Shown here piece by piece: positions 42,315 to 51,115 of a DNA stretch of 64,000 nucleotides. The translations under genes were made by a program, and so were the position numbers. Source of the stretch: Desulfovibrio sp. TomC (GTDB lineage Bacteria; Desulfobacterota; Desulfovibrionia; Desulfovibrionales; Desulfovibrionaceae). Location: the NCBI RefSeq assembly GCF_000801335.2, contig NZ_JSEH01000016.1:62001-126000 (forward strand). Reading direction: 5' to 3'. The notes under the pieces were generated by a model, which saw only the letters and a list, made by a program, of their open reading frames with translations, was not told the DNA's origin and did not search any database. The first letter of the stretch is position 1, and the number at the start of each line of letters is the position of its first letter.

Positions 42315-42701
42315 TTCTGCCAACAGTCCAATATCACAGGACAAAACAATCGACCCCGGCCTACTCTGGATCAGGGGACAACGATTTCTGTGTGCAGGTG
42401 TCCCACCCAAAAAGGAAGCGCCGCCGCCGCAAAACGTAATTATTTAAAATAATTCATTTTTTATAACGGGCCAATACTTGCTATGCCCGGCGCAACCCCA
42501 ATCAAGCGAAAAGACAGCGTGTTTTTTCCGCTTGCGCTGCCTCCGGACGCGGGTCTGCCGCCACGGGCTACAGCGCATGCTGGGGCACTCGGTGCGTTTC
42601 GCCTCCACTGGACCCGGACGGCGCGACGCTGTGGCGTAAACGGCAGACGCGTGGCGGGAGGTTTTTTCAAGCGGATCAACCAGAAACGGTGGGGGGACAC
42701 G
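42315..42701 (+). other. gap upstream of the AmiS/UreI-like gene
   Basis: No gene is supported. An AT-only palindrome AATTATTTAAAATAATT (42438-42454) sits in otherwise GC-rich sequence, and CAAGCG...CGCTTG (42503-42508 / 42529-42534) could pair. An open frame runs from 42483 into the next gene, but its N-terminal part is low in protein character and lacks a ribosome binding site, so it is not used. Confidence 0.4.
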
Positions 42702-43196
42702 ATGACGCTGGCTATCTTGATTGCCATTTCCTTAATGTGGCTGCCCGTGGCTTTGCTCTTTCTCGGCTACGGTGAAGCCAAAGGCACGGGGGCCATCTGC
42801 GCCTTCGTCGGTATCTGCGTCGTACTCGGCGCATTTGTGAATGCCATCCAAAACGACGCCTTCACGGCCGGCCTGCTTTTCGCCCACGGGCTGCTCTACT
42901 GCACGGTCGCTTTTGCCTTGCTGACCGGCTTGGAAAGCATGCATTCCGTCGGAAACGTCAGTCTGACGGTGGCCATCGTATCCTTCATCTACATGCTGAT
43001 GTATTACCATGTGAAGGGGAGCAACTATTTCACGTTGGCTTGTGCCGGCTACACCGTCCTGACGCTGGAAGTATGGCTGAACGCCTATGGCAAGCTGTCC
43101 GGCAAGGTTCTTGCCTGGTCGCTTATCATCTGGGTTCCCATCGGGCTTTACATTCCTGCGTTTTTGTTGCTTGCTGGAAAGCCACTGCCTTTCTAA
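42702..43196 (+). CDS. AmiS/UreI-like small membrane transporter (tentative)
   Basis: A 164-residue protein that is almost entirely hydrophobic, with about six membrane spans. The ATG at 42702 follows GGGGGG at a short distance. The blocks GAICAFVGICVVLGAFVNAI, AGLLFAHGLLYCTVAFALLT and VLAWSLIIWVPIGLYIPAFL match the spacing of AmiS/UreI channels for urea or short-chain amides, where similar FVG, GLLFxxTYLY and W-rich spans occur. The match is by pattern only and the charged residues differ. A porin gene follows 119 bases later, so the two could together serve uptake of a small solute. Confidence 0.5.
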   Translation: MTLAILIAISLMWLPVALLFLGYGEAKGTGAICAFVGICVVLGAFVNAIQNDAFTAGLLFAHGLLYCTVAFALLTGLESMHSVGNVSLTVAIVSFIYMLMYYHVKGSNYFTLACAGYTVLTLEVWLNAYGKLSGKVLAWSLIIWVPIGLYIPAFLLLAGKPLPF

Positions 43197-43315
43197 CGCT
43201 TGTGCGACTCTCGGCCCGGTCTGTTTCTGCGGCCCGGGCCTGTTCGATTTTCTGCGTCGGTTGGGTTTCAAATCTGTTTCAGAGGGGTTTTTACGTCATT
43301 TCGGAGGAGGGAATC

Positions 43316-44812
43316 ATGAAACGCTTTCTGCTTTTGATCGTGGCGGCCGCCCTGGTGATGACGGCCGCAGTCCGTGCCGAGGCAGCCACCGAGGTGCGGA
43401 TGACGGGCGACGCGCTGGTCTACGGCAACTTTTTTGCCAACCGCAATTTCACGGGATGGAACAGCAGCAAATGGACCAATGAGGCCGGCGCCGTCCAGAA
43501 AGCCGGGACCCGGACCGAAGATCGCTTCGAAATCTGGGAACGCTTCCGCCTGCGCAGCGACTTCATTGCCAATGAGGCCGTGAAATTCCGTCTGGGCATC
43601 AAGGTGGAGGACACCTGGGGCCACGGCACTCTGACCGCCGCCAACCCGACCGTGTCCATGGAAGTCTACCAGGCCTACCTGTCCTTCAAATGGCCCGGTT
43701 GCGACGTCTCCATCACCGCCGGTCTGCAGCCGGCCGCCCTTCCCCAGAGTTCCTTTTTTGCCGGCAGCATCGTGTTCGACGAAGACGTCGCCAGCCTCAT
43801 CGTCTCCGCGCCGCTCATCGACGACCACCTGACCATGATCCTGGGCTATGTGCGCACCATCTCAAGCGACCGCACCTACGCTCCGACCACCAATGACGTG
43901 TACGCCAACGAAGAGGGCTACCTGCTGGCCCTGCCCATTACCGTGGAAGGCTTCAAAGCCACCCCGTGGGCACTCTTTGGCGTCGGCGGCAAAGGCGGCC
44001 ACTACCTGGAAGGCGGCGGATGGGCCGAGGGCCTGATCTCCTCGGGCCTGTTCTCCATGGCTCCGGTCGGCTGGAAGAACAACTTCATCACCGCCCTGTG
44101 GGCCGGCTCCACCCTGGAAGTCACGGCGCTTGATCCCTTCAAGTTCTACGCCGACGTGATCTGGGGCCAGCACGGCATGAACGAGTACAAGAAAAACGTG
44201 CGCAACGGCTGGTTCATCGACGCCGCCGCCGAATACACCGGCCTGACCATGGTCACCCCCCAGGCCTTCGGCTTCTGGTCCACCGGTGAAGACAGCTCCA
44301 CCCGCAACGGTTCCGAGCGTATGCCCAACTTCTTCCCCGGCTCCGGCCGCGGCGGCGAGCACAACGGCGGCACCCAGTCCTGGAACGCCGGCAACAGCTT
44401 CCTGTTCGACGGCGGACAGGAACTGGTCAAGGGCTCCAACATGGGCATCTCGCCCCTTGGCGCCTGGGGTGCTGGCGCATCGCTGAACAACATCAGCTTC
44501 ATCGAGAAGTTGTCCCAGCGACTGACCTTCGCCTTCGTCCACGGCACCAACTCCTCCAAGGCCATCCGCTACGCCAACGCGGTGCTTGGTTCCAATCCCA
44601 TCTTCGTCATGGGCCGCGACCTGACCGCCCAGGAATGGGTCATGGGCCTCAACTTCGACACCAAGTACATGCTCTATGACAACCTGGCGCTCATCATGGA
44701 AACCGGCTGGGCCCACCCCAGCGCCTTCCAGAAGAGCGTCTGGGGCAGCCGTCTGGCCAACAAGGCCGAAGATGCCTGGAAGGTGTCTTTCGGTCTCAAG
44801 TACACCTTCTAG
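43316..44812 (+). CDS. Desulfovibrio-type outer-membrane homotrimeric porin
   Basis: A 498-residue outer-membrane beta-barrel. A very strong GGAGGAGGG precedes ATG 43316. The signal peptide is RFLLLIVAAALVMTAAVRAE, cleaved after AEA. The mature protein begins TEVRMTGDALVYGNFFANRN and contains alternating strands such as FEIWERFRLRSDFIANEAV and VSMEVYQAYLSFKWPGCDVS, and ends in KVSFGLKYTF with the C-terminal Phe needed for barrel assembly. Codon use is highly biased, indicating strong expression. This family is the abundant porin of Desulfovibrio. A terminator follows. It could serve general uptake of sulfate and organic acids. Confidence 0.92.
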   Translation: MKRFLLLIVAAALVMTAAVRAEAATEVRMTGDALVYGNFFANRNFTGWNSSKWTNEAGAVQKAGTRTEDRFEIWERFRLRSDFIANEAVKFRLGIKVEDTWGHGTLTAANPTVSMEVYQAYLSFKWPGCDVSITAGLQPAALPQSSFFAGSIVFDEDVASLIVSAPLIDDHLTMILGYVRTISSDRTYAPTTNDVYANEEGYLLALPITVEGFKATPWALFGVGGKGGHYLEGGGWAEGLISSGLFSMAPVGWKNNFITALWAGSTLEVTALDPFKFYADVIWGQHGMNEYKKNVRNGWFIDAAAEYTGLTMVTPQAFGFWSTGEDSSTRNGSERMPNFFPGSGRGGEHNGGTQSWNAGNSFLFDGGQELVKGSNMGISPLGAWGAGASLNNISFIEKLSQRLTFAFVHGTNSSKAIRYANAVLGSNPIFVMGRDLTAQEWVMGLNFDTKYMLYDNLALIMETGWAHPSAFQKSVWGSRLANKAEDAWKVSFGLKYTF

Positions 44813-44838
44813 CCAACCACGCCATCCGACCGACGCAG

Positions 44839-44870
44839 GGCCGGAGTCCGAAAGGGCTCCGGCCTTTTTT
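44839..44870 (+). terminator. rho-independent terminator of the porin gene
   Basis: An 11-bp stem GGCCGGAGTCC/GGGCTCCGGCC (one T-G pair) with a GAAA loop, followed by a run of six T. Confidence 0.93.
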
Positions 44871-44897
44871 GCGCCCGGCTGCCTTGCCCCGGCCCTG

Positions 44898-44950
44898 CCC
44901 TGGCTCTGGCCCTACCTTGGATCAACGCTGGCCCTGGCTCTGGCCCTACC
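44898..44950. repeat. 19-bp direct repeats upstream of the Memo-like gene
   Basis: CCCTGGCTCTGGCCCTACC occurs exactly at 44898-44916 and 44932-44950, with related CTGGCTCTG units around them. It looks like a low-complexity expansion between the porin terminator and the next gene; no function is evident. Confidence 0.6.
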
Positions 44951-45048
44951 CTGCCCCGGCGCTGGCTCTGTTGCCGGGCCAGAACAGCCCCCCTCCAACC
45001 GCCCCCTGGCGTTGCCAACGCCGGCCGGCTACGCTACCGTTGCCGCCC

Positions 45049-46263
45049 ATGAGCACCGACAATCCCCGCGCCCGCCATGACCTGGAGTTCATTCCATTTG
45101 ACCACGAAGGCCAGCCCGCCATCCTGGTGCGCGACCGCCTGGAAATCGTGCCCTGGGGCACCGGCATCCCCCCCGGGGTCCTGCCGGTCCTGGCCCTTCT
45201 GGACGGCCGGCATACCCTGGCCGAGGTGGCGGCTGCCGTCACCGAAGCCCAGGGCGGCCGGCTGGTGGCCGCCGAAGACGTGGCCGGACTGGTGGCCCAG
45301 CTGGACACGGCCGGACTGATGGACTCCCCGGGCTACCGGGAGCGCAAGGCAGCCATTGCCGCCGAATTTGCCGCCGCCCCCCGGCGCGACACCGTGTTTG
45401 CCGGACAGGCCTATCCCGATACGCCGGCCGCTCTGGCCGGCTATCTCGACGAGCTGCTGGCCGAAGCCCCGGCCGAGGCAACAGCCGACGCCGCCCCTCT
45501 GGCCATCATCGCCCCGCACATCGACCCCGAGGCCGGTCGGGCCGGCTATGCCGCCGCCTACGCCGCCATCCGGGGCTGCGCCCCCAGCCGGGTCATAGTC
45601 CTTGGCGTCGGGCACCAGCTCATGGCCGGACTCTATTGTCTGACCGACAAGCCCTTTGCCACGCCCCTTGGCGAAGTCGCGGTGGACGCCGCGGCCGTGG
45701 CCCGGCTGCGCCAGGCCGGGCAGGGCTGCGTGGACCCGTCCGAGCTGCCGCACAAGGCCGAGCATTCCATTGAATTTCAGGCCGTATTTTTGCACCACAC
45801 CCTGAAAAAAACGCCCTTTGCCATGGTGCCCATCCTGTGCGGCTCCCCGGCCGGGCTGTTAACGGAAACCTCGCGCCGGGCCTTCCGGGACGCAACCGGG
45901 CCGTTTCTTGATGCCCTGGCGGAACTGGTGCGCCAGCCCGGCACGCTCATTGTCGCCGGCGTGGATTTTTGCCACATCGGCGGCAAATTCGGCCACGCCG
46001 AGCCGGCCGAGGCCCTGGAAGAGGCCGCGCTGGCCCATGACCGGGCGTTGCTCGACGCCCTGGCCGCCGGCGACCCGGACGCTTTCTGGGCCGAATCGGC
46101 CCGGGTGGACGACGCCTACAACGTCTGCGGCCTGACCGCCCTTGGCACCCTGGCCGAGGTGCTGCCTCCGGCCGCCATGGTGCTTTTGGGCCACGACATC
46201 ATGCGCGAAGCGCCCACCCTGTCGGCCGTGTCCTTTGCGGCGGCGGCGTTTACGGCCAGATGA
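45049..46263 (+). CDS. Memo-family protein (AmmeMemoRadiSam system protein B) with N-terminal PqqD-like region
   Basis: A 404-residue protein. Residues about 120-404 are a Memo domain: IIAPHIDPEAGRAGYAAAYA, VIVLGVGHQL, ELPHKAEHSIEFQAVFLHH (EHSxEFQ), VAGVDFCHIG and NVCGLTALG, the usual conserved His/Cys/Glu blocks. Residues about 15-90 (ILVRDRLEIVPWGTGIPPGV, LPVLALLDGRHTLAEVAAAV, then LVAQLDTAGLMDSP) resemble PqqD-like winged-helix recognition domains. The start MSTDNPRARHDLEF is chosen because the upstream frame is low complexity. The stop overlaps the ATG of the next gene by four bases, so both products are probably needed together. The family's enzymatic role is unsettled. Confidence 0.87.
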   Translation: MSTDNPRARHDLEFIPFDHEGQPAILVRDRLEIVPWGTGIPPGVLPVLALLDGRHTLAEVAAAVTEAQGGRLVAAEDVAGLVAQLDTAGLMDSPGYRERKAAIAAEFAAAPRRDTVFAGQAYPDTPAALAGYLDELLAEAPAEATADAAPLAIIAPHIDPEAGRAGYAAAYAAIRGCAPSRVIVLGVGHQLMAGLYCLTDKPFATPLGEVAVDAAAVARLRQAGQGCVDPSELPHKAEHSIEFQAVFLHHTLKKTPFAMVPILCGSPAGLLTETSRRAFRDATGPFLDALAELVRQPGTLIVAGVDFCHIGGKFGHAEPAEALEEAALAHDRALLDALAAGDPDAFWAESARVDDAYNVCGLTALGTLAEVLPPAAMVLLGHDIMREAPTLSAVSFAAAAFTAR

Positions 46264-47270
46264 GCGCACCGCTGGTTCTCGACCACCTGCTCATCGAGGC
46301 CTCCTCGCGCAGCCGGGCGGAGGTCGGCTACACCATCCGGGCCGGGCACAAGCGCCGCTGGCTCGACCACGATCTGCCGGCGGCCGTGTTTGAAAAGATG
46401 CTGCGCGAGATCGTGGCGGTCACGGAAATCCGTTTCCACGGCTGGGGCGACTCCCTGGCCAACCCCGACATTCTGACCATGCTGACCCTGGCCAAGCACC
46501 GGGGGGCGCGCACGGTGCTGGTCACCGACGGCAGCCGCCTGGACGACGAACAGGCAACCGCGCTGGTGCGCGACGACATTGACGCCGTGGTCTTCCCCCT
46601 GGCCGGGCTGACCGAAGACACCAATTTTCGCCGGCGCGGCACCAGCCTCTATGCCGTCCTGGCCGCCATCGACCGGCTGGCCACGGTCAAGGCCGTGCAC
46701 CAGTCGTCGCTGCCGGAAATCCGGGTGCGCTACACCCTGACCAGCTCGGGCCTGGACACCGAACTTGCCGCCCTGCCCCGTTTCCTGGCCGACATCGGGG
46801 CCACGGCAGCCTCCATCCGGCCCCTGTCCTACGCCACCGGCCCGGAGACGGAATACGACACCCTGGTTCCCACCGATCAGGACGCCTTCGACGCCGTAGC
46901 CGCCCGACTGCGCGCCACGGCCAAGGCCGCCAACGAACTGGGCATCCGCCTGGACAGTCGGCTGGTTCACGGCGGCCAGACCCGCTTTCGCTGCCCGGAC
47001 AAGCCGTCCGCCTCGCTTTTCATCGCTGCCGACGGCGCAGTCAGCCCGTGCGCCCTGCGCAACGTGCCCATCGCCGACCCGGCCGGCTACCGCTTCCACG
47101 GCCACACCGTCCCCTTCCCCCGGGACGTGCGCGGCAATCTCCACAACACCCCCCTGGCCGCCATCTGGAACGATCCCGACTACCGCGAATTCCGCTACTG
47201 CCACGACACCGACACCCCGCCGGGCGGCTGCGCCGGCTGCTGGCGCTCGTTTTGGGTGGACGTGGAGTAG
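46260..47270 (+). CDS. radical-SAM-like protein lacking the CxxxCxxC cluster motif, SPASM-type C-terminus
   Basis: A 336-residue protein coupled by ATGA to the Memo-like gene. The N-terminus LLIEASSRSRAEVGYTIRAG aligns with the radical SAM start (IExTSRCNxxCxYC), but the three cluster positions are Ser18, Val22 and Thr25. Next come IRFHGWGDSLANPDILTMLT (like GWGEPLLHPD) and VLVTDGSRL (like TNG), so the barrel is recognisable. The C-terminal part keeps cysteines of a SPASM-like region: FRCPDKPSASLFIAADGAVS, PCALRNVP and PPGGCAGCWRSFW. It therefore appears to have lost SAM-radical chemistry while keeping auxiliary cluster sites. It may act as a partner or scaffold for the Memo-like protein. Confidence 0.82.
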   Translation: MSAPLVLDHLLIEASSRSRAEVGYTIRAGHKRRWLDHDLPAAVFEKMLREIVAVTEIRFHGWGDSLANPDILTMLTLAKHRGARTVLVTDGSRLDDEQATALVRDDIDAVVFPLAGLTEDTNFRRRGTSLYAVLAAIDRLATVKAVHQSSLPEIRVRYTLTSSGLDTELAALPRFLADIGATAASIRPLSYATGPETEYDTLVPTDQDAFDAVAARLRATAKAANELGIRLDSRLVHGGQTRFRCPDKPSASLFIAADGAVSPCALRNVPIADPAGYRFHGHTVPFPRDVRGNLHNTPLAAIWNDPDYREFRYCHDTDTPPGGCAGCWRSFWVDVE

Positions 47271-47282
47271 CTTTTTCGAGAA

Positions 47283-47504
47283 GTGGCGCAGCCGACGCCT
47301 TCAGGCGGGCGGGCTTGCCATGTCGCCCGCACCGCCGGCTTCGCCGTGCCACTGTCCGGGACCGGCACGCAGACAACGGGTGTGGTGCGCTGTGATCAGC
47401 CCCAGGCTATCGACTTGTCCGCGCGGCGCGCGAGAAAGTTGGAGAGTGTGCCGGTGGGGGTCATGGATGAGGTGTTGGCGCGGTTGGCCACGCTTATGGG
47501 GTGA
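47283..47504 (+). pseudogene. remnant of a ChpB/MazF-family toxin gene (C-terminal half)
   Basis: The segment ends VARTAGFAVPLSGTGTQTTG, VVRCDQPQAIDLSARRARKL, ESVPVGVMDEVLARLATLMG and a TGA, which is the C-terminal half of ChpB/MazF-type endoribonucleases (compare ARxAGFAVPLxGxGxxTxGVVxCxQxRxLDL). The N-terminal half with the catalytic Arg and the RGD-like start is missing, and no antitoxin gene precedes it. The upstream neighbour gene ends only a few bases earlier. I read it as a decayed toxin-antitoxin locus. Confidence 0.7.
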
Positions 47505-47653
47505 GGGGGCACGTACCCGGCGACAAGGAGAGGGAGATCTACTTGAAAATCAGCTAGTTACTGGGAGTTCTGAAACTTCTTCGACTCTGGCACGCCGCTC
47601 GACGGCTACGCCGACTGCTGGTAGCCGTTCTGTGCATGATCTAGAAATTCTTT

Positions 47654-48403
47654 CTATTCACTAACTCCAAGTTCTTTTTTTGTATATTTCTCTCTATCTC
47701 TAGACCTATTGTGCAAAGAAATTGTTTCAGAATAATGCAGCGCAACATCCTTTCGAGGATATTTACCTATCTCTACCAACCTCTCTTTTACAAATCTCTC
47801 GTCATGAACGTTCCTATCAACAATCCTATCTGTTTGCCAAAAATAAAGGTACTCATAGGCGAAACCCTCTGGTGCCTGAATTATTCTTCGTCTTATATCA
47901 TCAATGCCAATAACCGGTTGGCCTAAAATATTATCGACATATCCAGATACTGTACGCCAACTTTTGACTTCATTCAGTAAATTTCCTGCCAGTTCATTTT
48001 CAACCAAGAGGCGCGACCCTTTATGCTTACTCTCCAATGCAACAGCCCGAACAAGTTCTGTCCCTTTCGGTAAATGTTTTTGAAAAGTTTCAATTGTAAA
48101 TCGTGGATCAAAATCTATCTTACCACTTACCATTGCACCTCGAAGCAATAATTTTTTAGTATGAATTAATTTTAAATACACAAGCTGAAGCTCTTTAAGT
48201 GCACTACTTGCGTCATCACCATACATCACCATGCTATCACTAAACATACATACTTTTACATCTTGATGTTCATCCATGTAACTTGATAATGAATTAAATA
48301 CAGTATTATAAAATCCGTCAAGAGCTTCATACCCTAGCTTAGGATCAACACTATAGAGCGATGTAACACCAACGAGATCACCATAATATGTGAATGGTAC
48401 CAT
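47654..48403 (-). CDS. AT-rich orphan gene, nucleotide-cyclase-fold-like protein
   Basis: A 249-residue soluble protein clearly AT-richer than all neighbours. The N-terminus has YYGDLVGVTSLY, the middle VKVCMFSDSMVMYGDDAS, then KLLLRGAMVSGKIDFDP and GTELVRAVALESKHKGSRLL. This order (acidic residue in an N-terminal strand, FSDS, LRGAxxxG, ExLxxAxxLES) is that of a broad family whose fold resembles class III nucleotide cyclases, including some phage-defence proteins. Whether the metal-binding and base-recognition residues support catalysis cannot be judged here. No effector gene adjoins it. It lies between a toxin remnant and sahR, which fits a recently acquired island. Confidence 0.6.
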   Translation of the reverse strand: MVPFTYYGDLVGVTSLYSVDPKLGYEALDGFYNTVFNSLSSYMDEHQDVKVCMFSDSMVMYGDDASSALKELQLVYLKLIHTKKLLLRGAMVSGKIDFDPRFTIETFQKHLPKGTELVRAVALESKHKGSRLLVENELAGNLLNEVKSWRTVSGYVDNILGQPVIGIDDIRRRIIQAPEGFAYEYLYFWQTDRIVDRNVHDERFVKERLVEIGKYPRKDVALHYSETISLHNRSRDREKYTKKELGVSE

Positions 48404-48544
48404 CTTGCCCCCAATTTATCTTTTATCTATTTTTATATATAAGCACATCTCCCTGTCAAGCTATTTTGCGAACCCTTCGCCAGCCAGTTCCCACGACTCT
48501 CGTGCCACACCTAATTTTAAGCGATAAGTATAATCCATCCTCCC

Positions 48545-48597
48545 TTGACACCCCCCGACGAAATCACTACACCCACATATCAGGATATCTTGATATG
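48545..48597 (+). promoter_or_regulatory. promoter and dyad operator at the sahR start
   Basis: TTGACA (48545-48550) is a consensus -35; a weak TACACC follows at the right distance. At 48576-48597 a 22-bp dyad has outer arms CATATCA/TGATATG and a central GATATC, with only one symmetric pair of positions mismatched. It overlaps the ATG at 48595. Its position fits autoregulation of the sahR-ahcY unit by the ArsR-type regulator encoded here. Confidence 0.65.
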
Positions 48598-49554
48598 CTC
48601 ATTAACGACGACGCCACCCCACTCCCCTGGTTCAAGGCCCTGGCCGACGAGACGCGCTTGCGCCTGGTGCGCGTGCTGTCGCGCCATGAGCTGTCGGTCG
48701 GGGAAATCACCAGCGTGCTGGACATGGGCCAGTCGCGCGTGTCGCGCCATCTTTCCATACTGGTCGGCTGCGGGCTGCTGGTCAGCCGGCGCGAAGGGGC
48801 CTGGACCTTTTACAGCGCCACCACTGTTGGGCGCGAGGCGTCATTCCTCGGCTGCCTCGCCCCATTTCTGGAGACGGCCGGGCCGGACAGCGACCTGACC
48901 GCCGTGGACGCCGTCTTGCGCGAACGCCGGTTGGAAACGCGCCGCTTTTTCAACGACATCGCCTCGGATTGGGCCACCCTTCGCCGCGAGGTCCTGGGGG
49001 ATGTCGATCCCGCCGCCCTGGTGCGCGAGGTCATGCCGGCCGGCGTTGGGGCTGCGGCCGACCTCGGCTGCGGACCGGGCGACCTGCTGCCGGTTTTGGC
49101 CGAGCGGGCCGGGGCCGTCATAGGCGTCGACAGCTCACCCTCCATGCTGGCCCTGGCCGAACGCCGAAGCCTGGGGTTGCCGGTCAGCGTGCGCATGGGC
49201 GAACTCGAACACCTGCCCATGGCCGATGGCGAGGCCGATTTTGCCGTCATCTGCCTGACGCTGCACCATCTGCCCGATCCGGCCACGGCGCTCACCGAAG
49301 CCCGCCGGGTGCTGGCCCCGACCGGACGGCTGGTGGTCATTGATTTCACTCCCCACGAGGACGAAGCCATGCGCCGGCGCTTCGGCGACCGCTGGCTCGG
49401 CTTTTCCCGGGAGAAACTGGTTGAATGGCTGGACCGGGCCGGGTTTACCCTGGACTCGTGGTCCACGCATCCCGTCAACAAGGGGCTTGTCGCCGCCAGA
49501 GCCGTGGCCGCGCCCCGTCAACATCCTCTGAAAGGAGATCCCCATGAGCGTTAA
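48595..49554 (+). CDS. sahR: ArsR-family regulator with methyltransferase-like domain, probable SahR
   Basis: A 319-residue regulator. Residues about 8-85 form an ArsR winged helix: [40 protein letters not shown]. Residues about 140-300 are a class I methyltransferase-like domain with [15 protein letters not shown] and [18 protein letters not shown], probably the SAH/SAM sensor. The family SahR controls ahcY and methionine-cycle genes in Desulfovibrionales and responds to S-adenosylhomocysteine. The 3' end overlaps the ahcY start by 11 bases with AAAGGAG inside it. The ATG at 48595 is embedded in the operator dyad; the open frame upstream lies in AT-rich unrelated sequence. Confidence 0.88.
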   Translation: MLINDDATPLPWFKALADETRLRLVRVLSRHELSVGEITSVLDMGQSRVSRHLSILVGCGLLVSRREGAWTFYSATTVGREASFLGCLAPFLETAGPDSDLTAVDAVLRERRLETRRFFNDIASDWATLRREVLGDVDPAALVREVMPAGVGAAADLGCGPGDLLPVLAERAGAVIGVDSSPSMLALAERRSLGLPVSVRMGELEHLPMADGEADFAVICLTLHHLPDPATALTEARRVLAPTGRLVVIDFTPHEDEAMRRRFGDRWLGFSREKLVEWLDRAGFTLDSWSTHPVNKGLVAARAVAAPRQHPLKGDPHER

Positions 49555-50968
49555 AGCCCTTGATCTGACCCTGCCCTATCTGGTGGCCGACATGGCCCAG
49601 GCCGATTGGGGCCGCAAGGAAATGCAGCTGTCGGAAAACGAAATGCCGGGCCTTATGTCCGTCATCAAGAAGTACGGTGCTTCCAAACCCCTGGCTGGCC
49701 TGCGCGTCACCGGGTCGCTGCACATGACCATCCAGACCGCCATGCTGATCAAGTGCCTGCACGCCCTGGGCGCGGATCTGCGCTGGGCCTCCTGCAACAT
49801 CTATTCGACCCAGGACCACGCCGCCGCCGCCATTGCCGCCGACGGCTTGGCCGCCGTCTATGCCTGGAAGGGCGAGACGCTCGAAGACTACTGGTGGTGC
49901 ACCGAGATGGCGCTGACCTGGCCTGACGGCTCCGGCCCGGACCTGATTGTTGACGACGGCGGCGATGCCACGCTCTTCATCCACCACGGCGTCAAATGCG
50001 CCAAGGATGCCAAAGTCTTGAATGCCCCGGCCGACAACAAGGAAATGGGCATCATCATGGACCGCATCAAAGCGGTCGTGGCCGCCGATGCCGGCCGTTT
50101 TGACCGCATGGCCAAAAAGATCCGCGGCGTGTCCGAAGAGACCACCACCGGCGTCCATCGCCTCTATCAGATGATGCAGGCCGGCGAGCTGCTTTTCCCG
50201 GCCATTAACGTCAACGACTCGGTCACCAAGTCCAAGTTCGACAACCTTTACGGCTGCCGCGAGTCCCTGGCCGACGGCATCAAGCGGGCCACCGACGTCA
50301 TGGTTGCCGGCAAGGTCGTGGTCGTGGCCGGGTACGGCGACGTGGGCAAGGGCTGCGCCCATTCCATGAAGGGCTTTGGCGCGCGCGTCCTGGTCACCGA
50401 GATCGACCCTATCTGCGCCCTCCAGGCGGCCATGGAAGGCTACGAAGTCACCACCATGGACGACGCCTGCTCCCAGGGCGACATCTTCGTCACCTGCACC
50501 GGCTGCTGCGACGTCATCACCGGCGCGCACATGGAAAAGATGCGCGAAGGGGCCATTGTCTGCAACATCGGCCATTTCGACTCTGAAATCGCCGTGGCCT
50601 ACCTGGAAAACACCCCGACCTGCAAAAAGGACCAGATCAAGCCCCTGGTCGACAAATGGACCATGGCTTCGGGCAACTCCATCCTCATGCTGGCCGAAGG
50701 CCGGCTGGTGAACCTCGGCTGCGCCACCGGCCACCCGAGCTTTGTCATGTCCAACTCGTTCACCAACCAGGCCCTGGCCCAGATCGAGCTGGCCACCAAA
50801 AAGTACGCCGTCGGCGTCTACACCCTGCCCAAGCTGCTGGACGAGGAAGTGGCCCGCCTGCACCTGGAACGCCTCGGCGCCCGGCTTGAGACCCTGACCC
50901 CGGCCCAGGCCGCCTACCTGCATATGGACGCGGCCGGCCCCTACAAGCCGGACCATTACCGCTACTAA
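49544..50968 (+). CDS. ahcY: S-adenosylhomocysteine hydrolase
   Basis: Splits S-adenosylhomocysteine into adenosine and homocysteine, relieving inhibition of methyltransferases; 474 residues. The start at 49544 follows AAAGGAGATCCCC. Family blocks: [49 protein letters not shown]-type region ([13 protein letters not shown]), [20 protein letters not shown], the NAD-binding [29 protein letters not shown] and the C-terminal KPDHYRY. The insertion [11 protein letters not shown] is found in the bacterial long form. It forms an operon with sahR and has its own hairpin terminator. Confidence 0.98.
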   Translation: MSVKALDLTLPYLVADMAQADWGRKEMQLSENEMPGLMSVIKKYGASKPLAGLRVTGSLHMTIQTAMLIKCLHALGADLRWASCNIYSTQDHAAAAIAADGLAAVYAWKGETLEDYWWCTEMALTWPDGSGPDLIVDDGGDATLFIHHGVKCAKDAKVLNAPADNKEMGIIMDRIKAVVAADAGRFDRMAKKIRGVSEETTTGVHRLYQMMQAGELLFPAINVNDSVTKSKFDNLYGCRESLADGIKRATDVMVAGKVVVVAGYGDVGKGCAHSMKGFGARVLVTEIDPICALQAAMEGYEVTTMDDACSQGDIFVTCTGCCDVITGAHMEKMREGAIVCNIGHFDSEIAVAYLENTPTCKKDQIKPLVDKWTMASGNSILMLAEGRLVNLGCATGHPSFVMSNSFTNQALAQIELATKKYAVGVYTLPKLLDEEVARLHLERLGARLETLTPAQAAYLHMDAAGPYKPDHYRY

Positions 50969-50993
50969 GCAACGTTCACCCTCCCAATCCCGG

Positions 50994-51038
50994 CCGGGGA
51001 CGTCGTGGCTCTGTTGCCATGGCGTCCCCGGTTTGTTT
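50994..51038 (+). terminator. terminator of sahR-ahcY
   Basis: Arms CCGGGGACG (50994-51002) and CGTCCCCGG (51023-51031) with an inner TGGC/GCCA stem, followed by TTTGTTTAT. Confidence 0.85.
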
Positions 51039-51115
51039 ATCCGCTCAATAAAGTCTTTTTTTAATGGAATGAGGGTTCTTGCAGCCTTCCCGGTTTCATA
51101 TTAAACATCGCTACG

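Noticed and set aside
42483-42701. N-terminal 73-residue extension of the AmiS/UreI-like protein
   Set aside because: It is polar, of poor codon use and lacks a ribosome binding site; ATG 42702 has a G-rich site and starts directly with a membrane span.
44869-45048. Longer N-terminus for the Memo-like protein
   Set aside because: The upstream frame overlaps the porin terminator and a direct repeat, giving a Pro/Trp/Leu low-complexity sequence.
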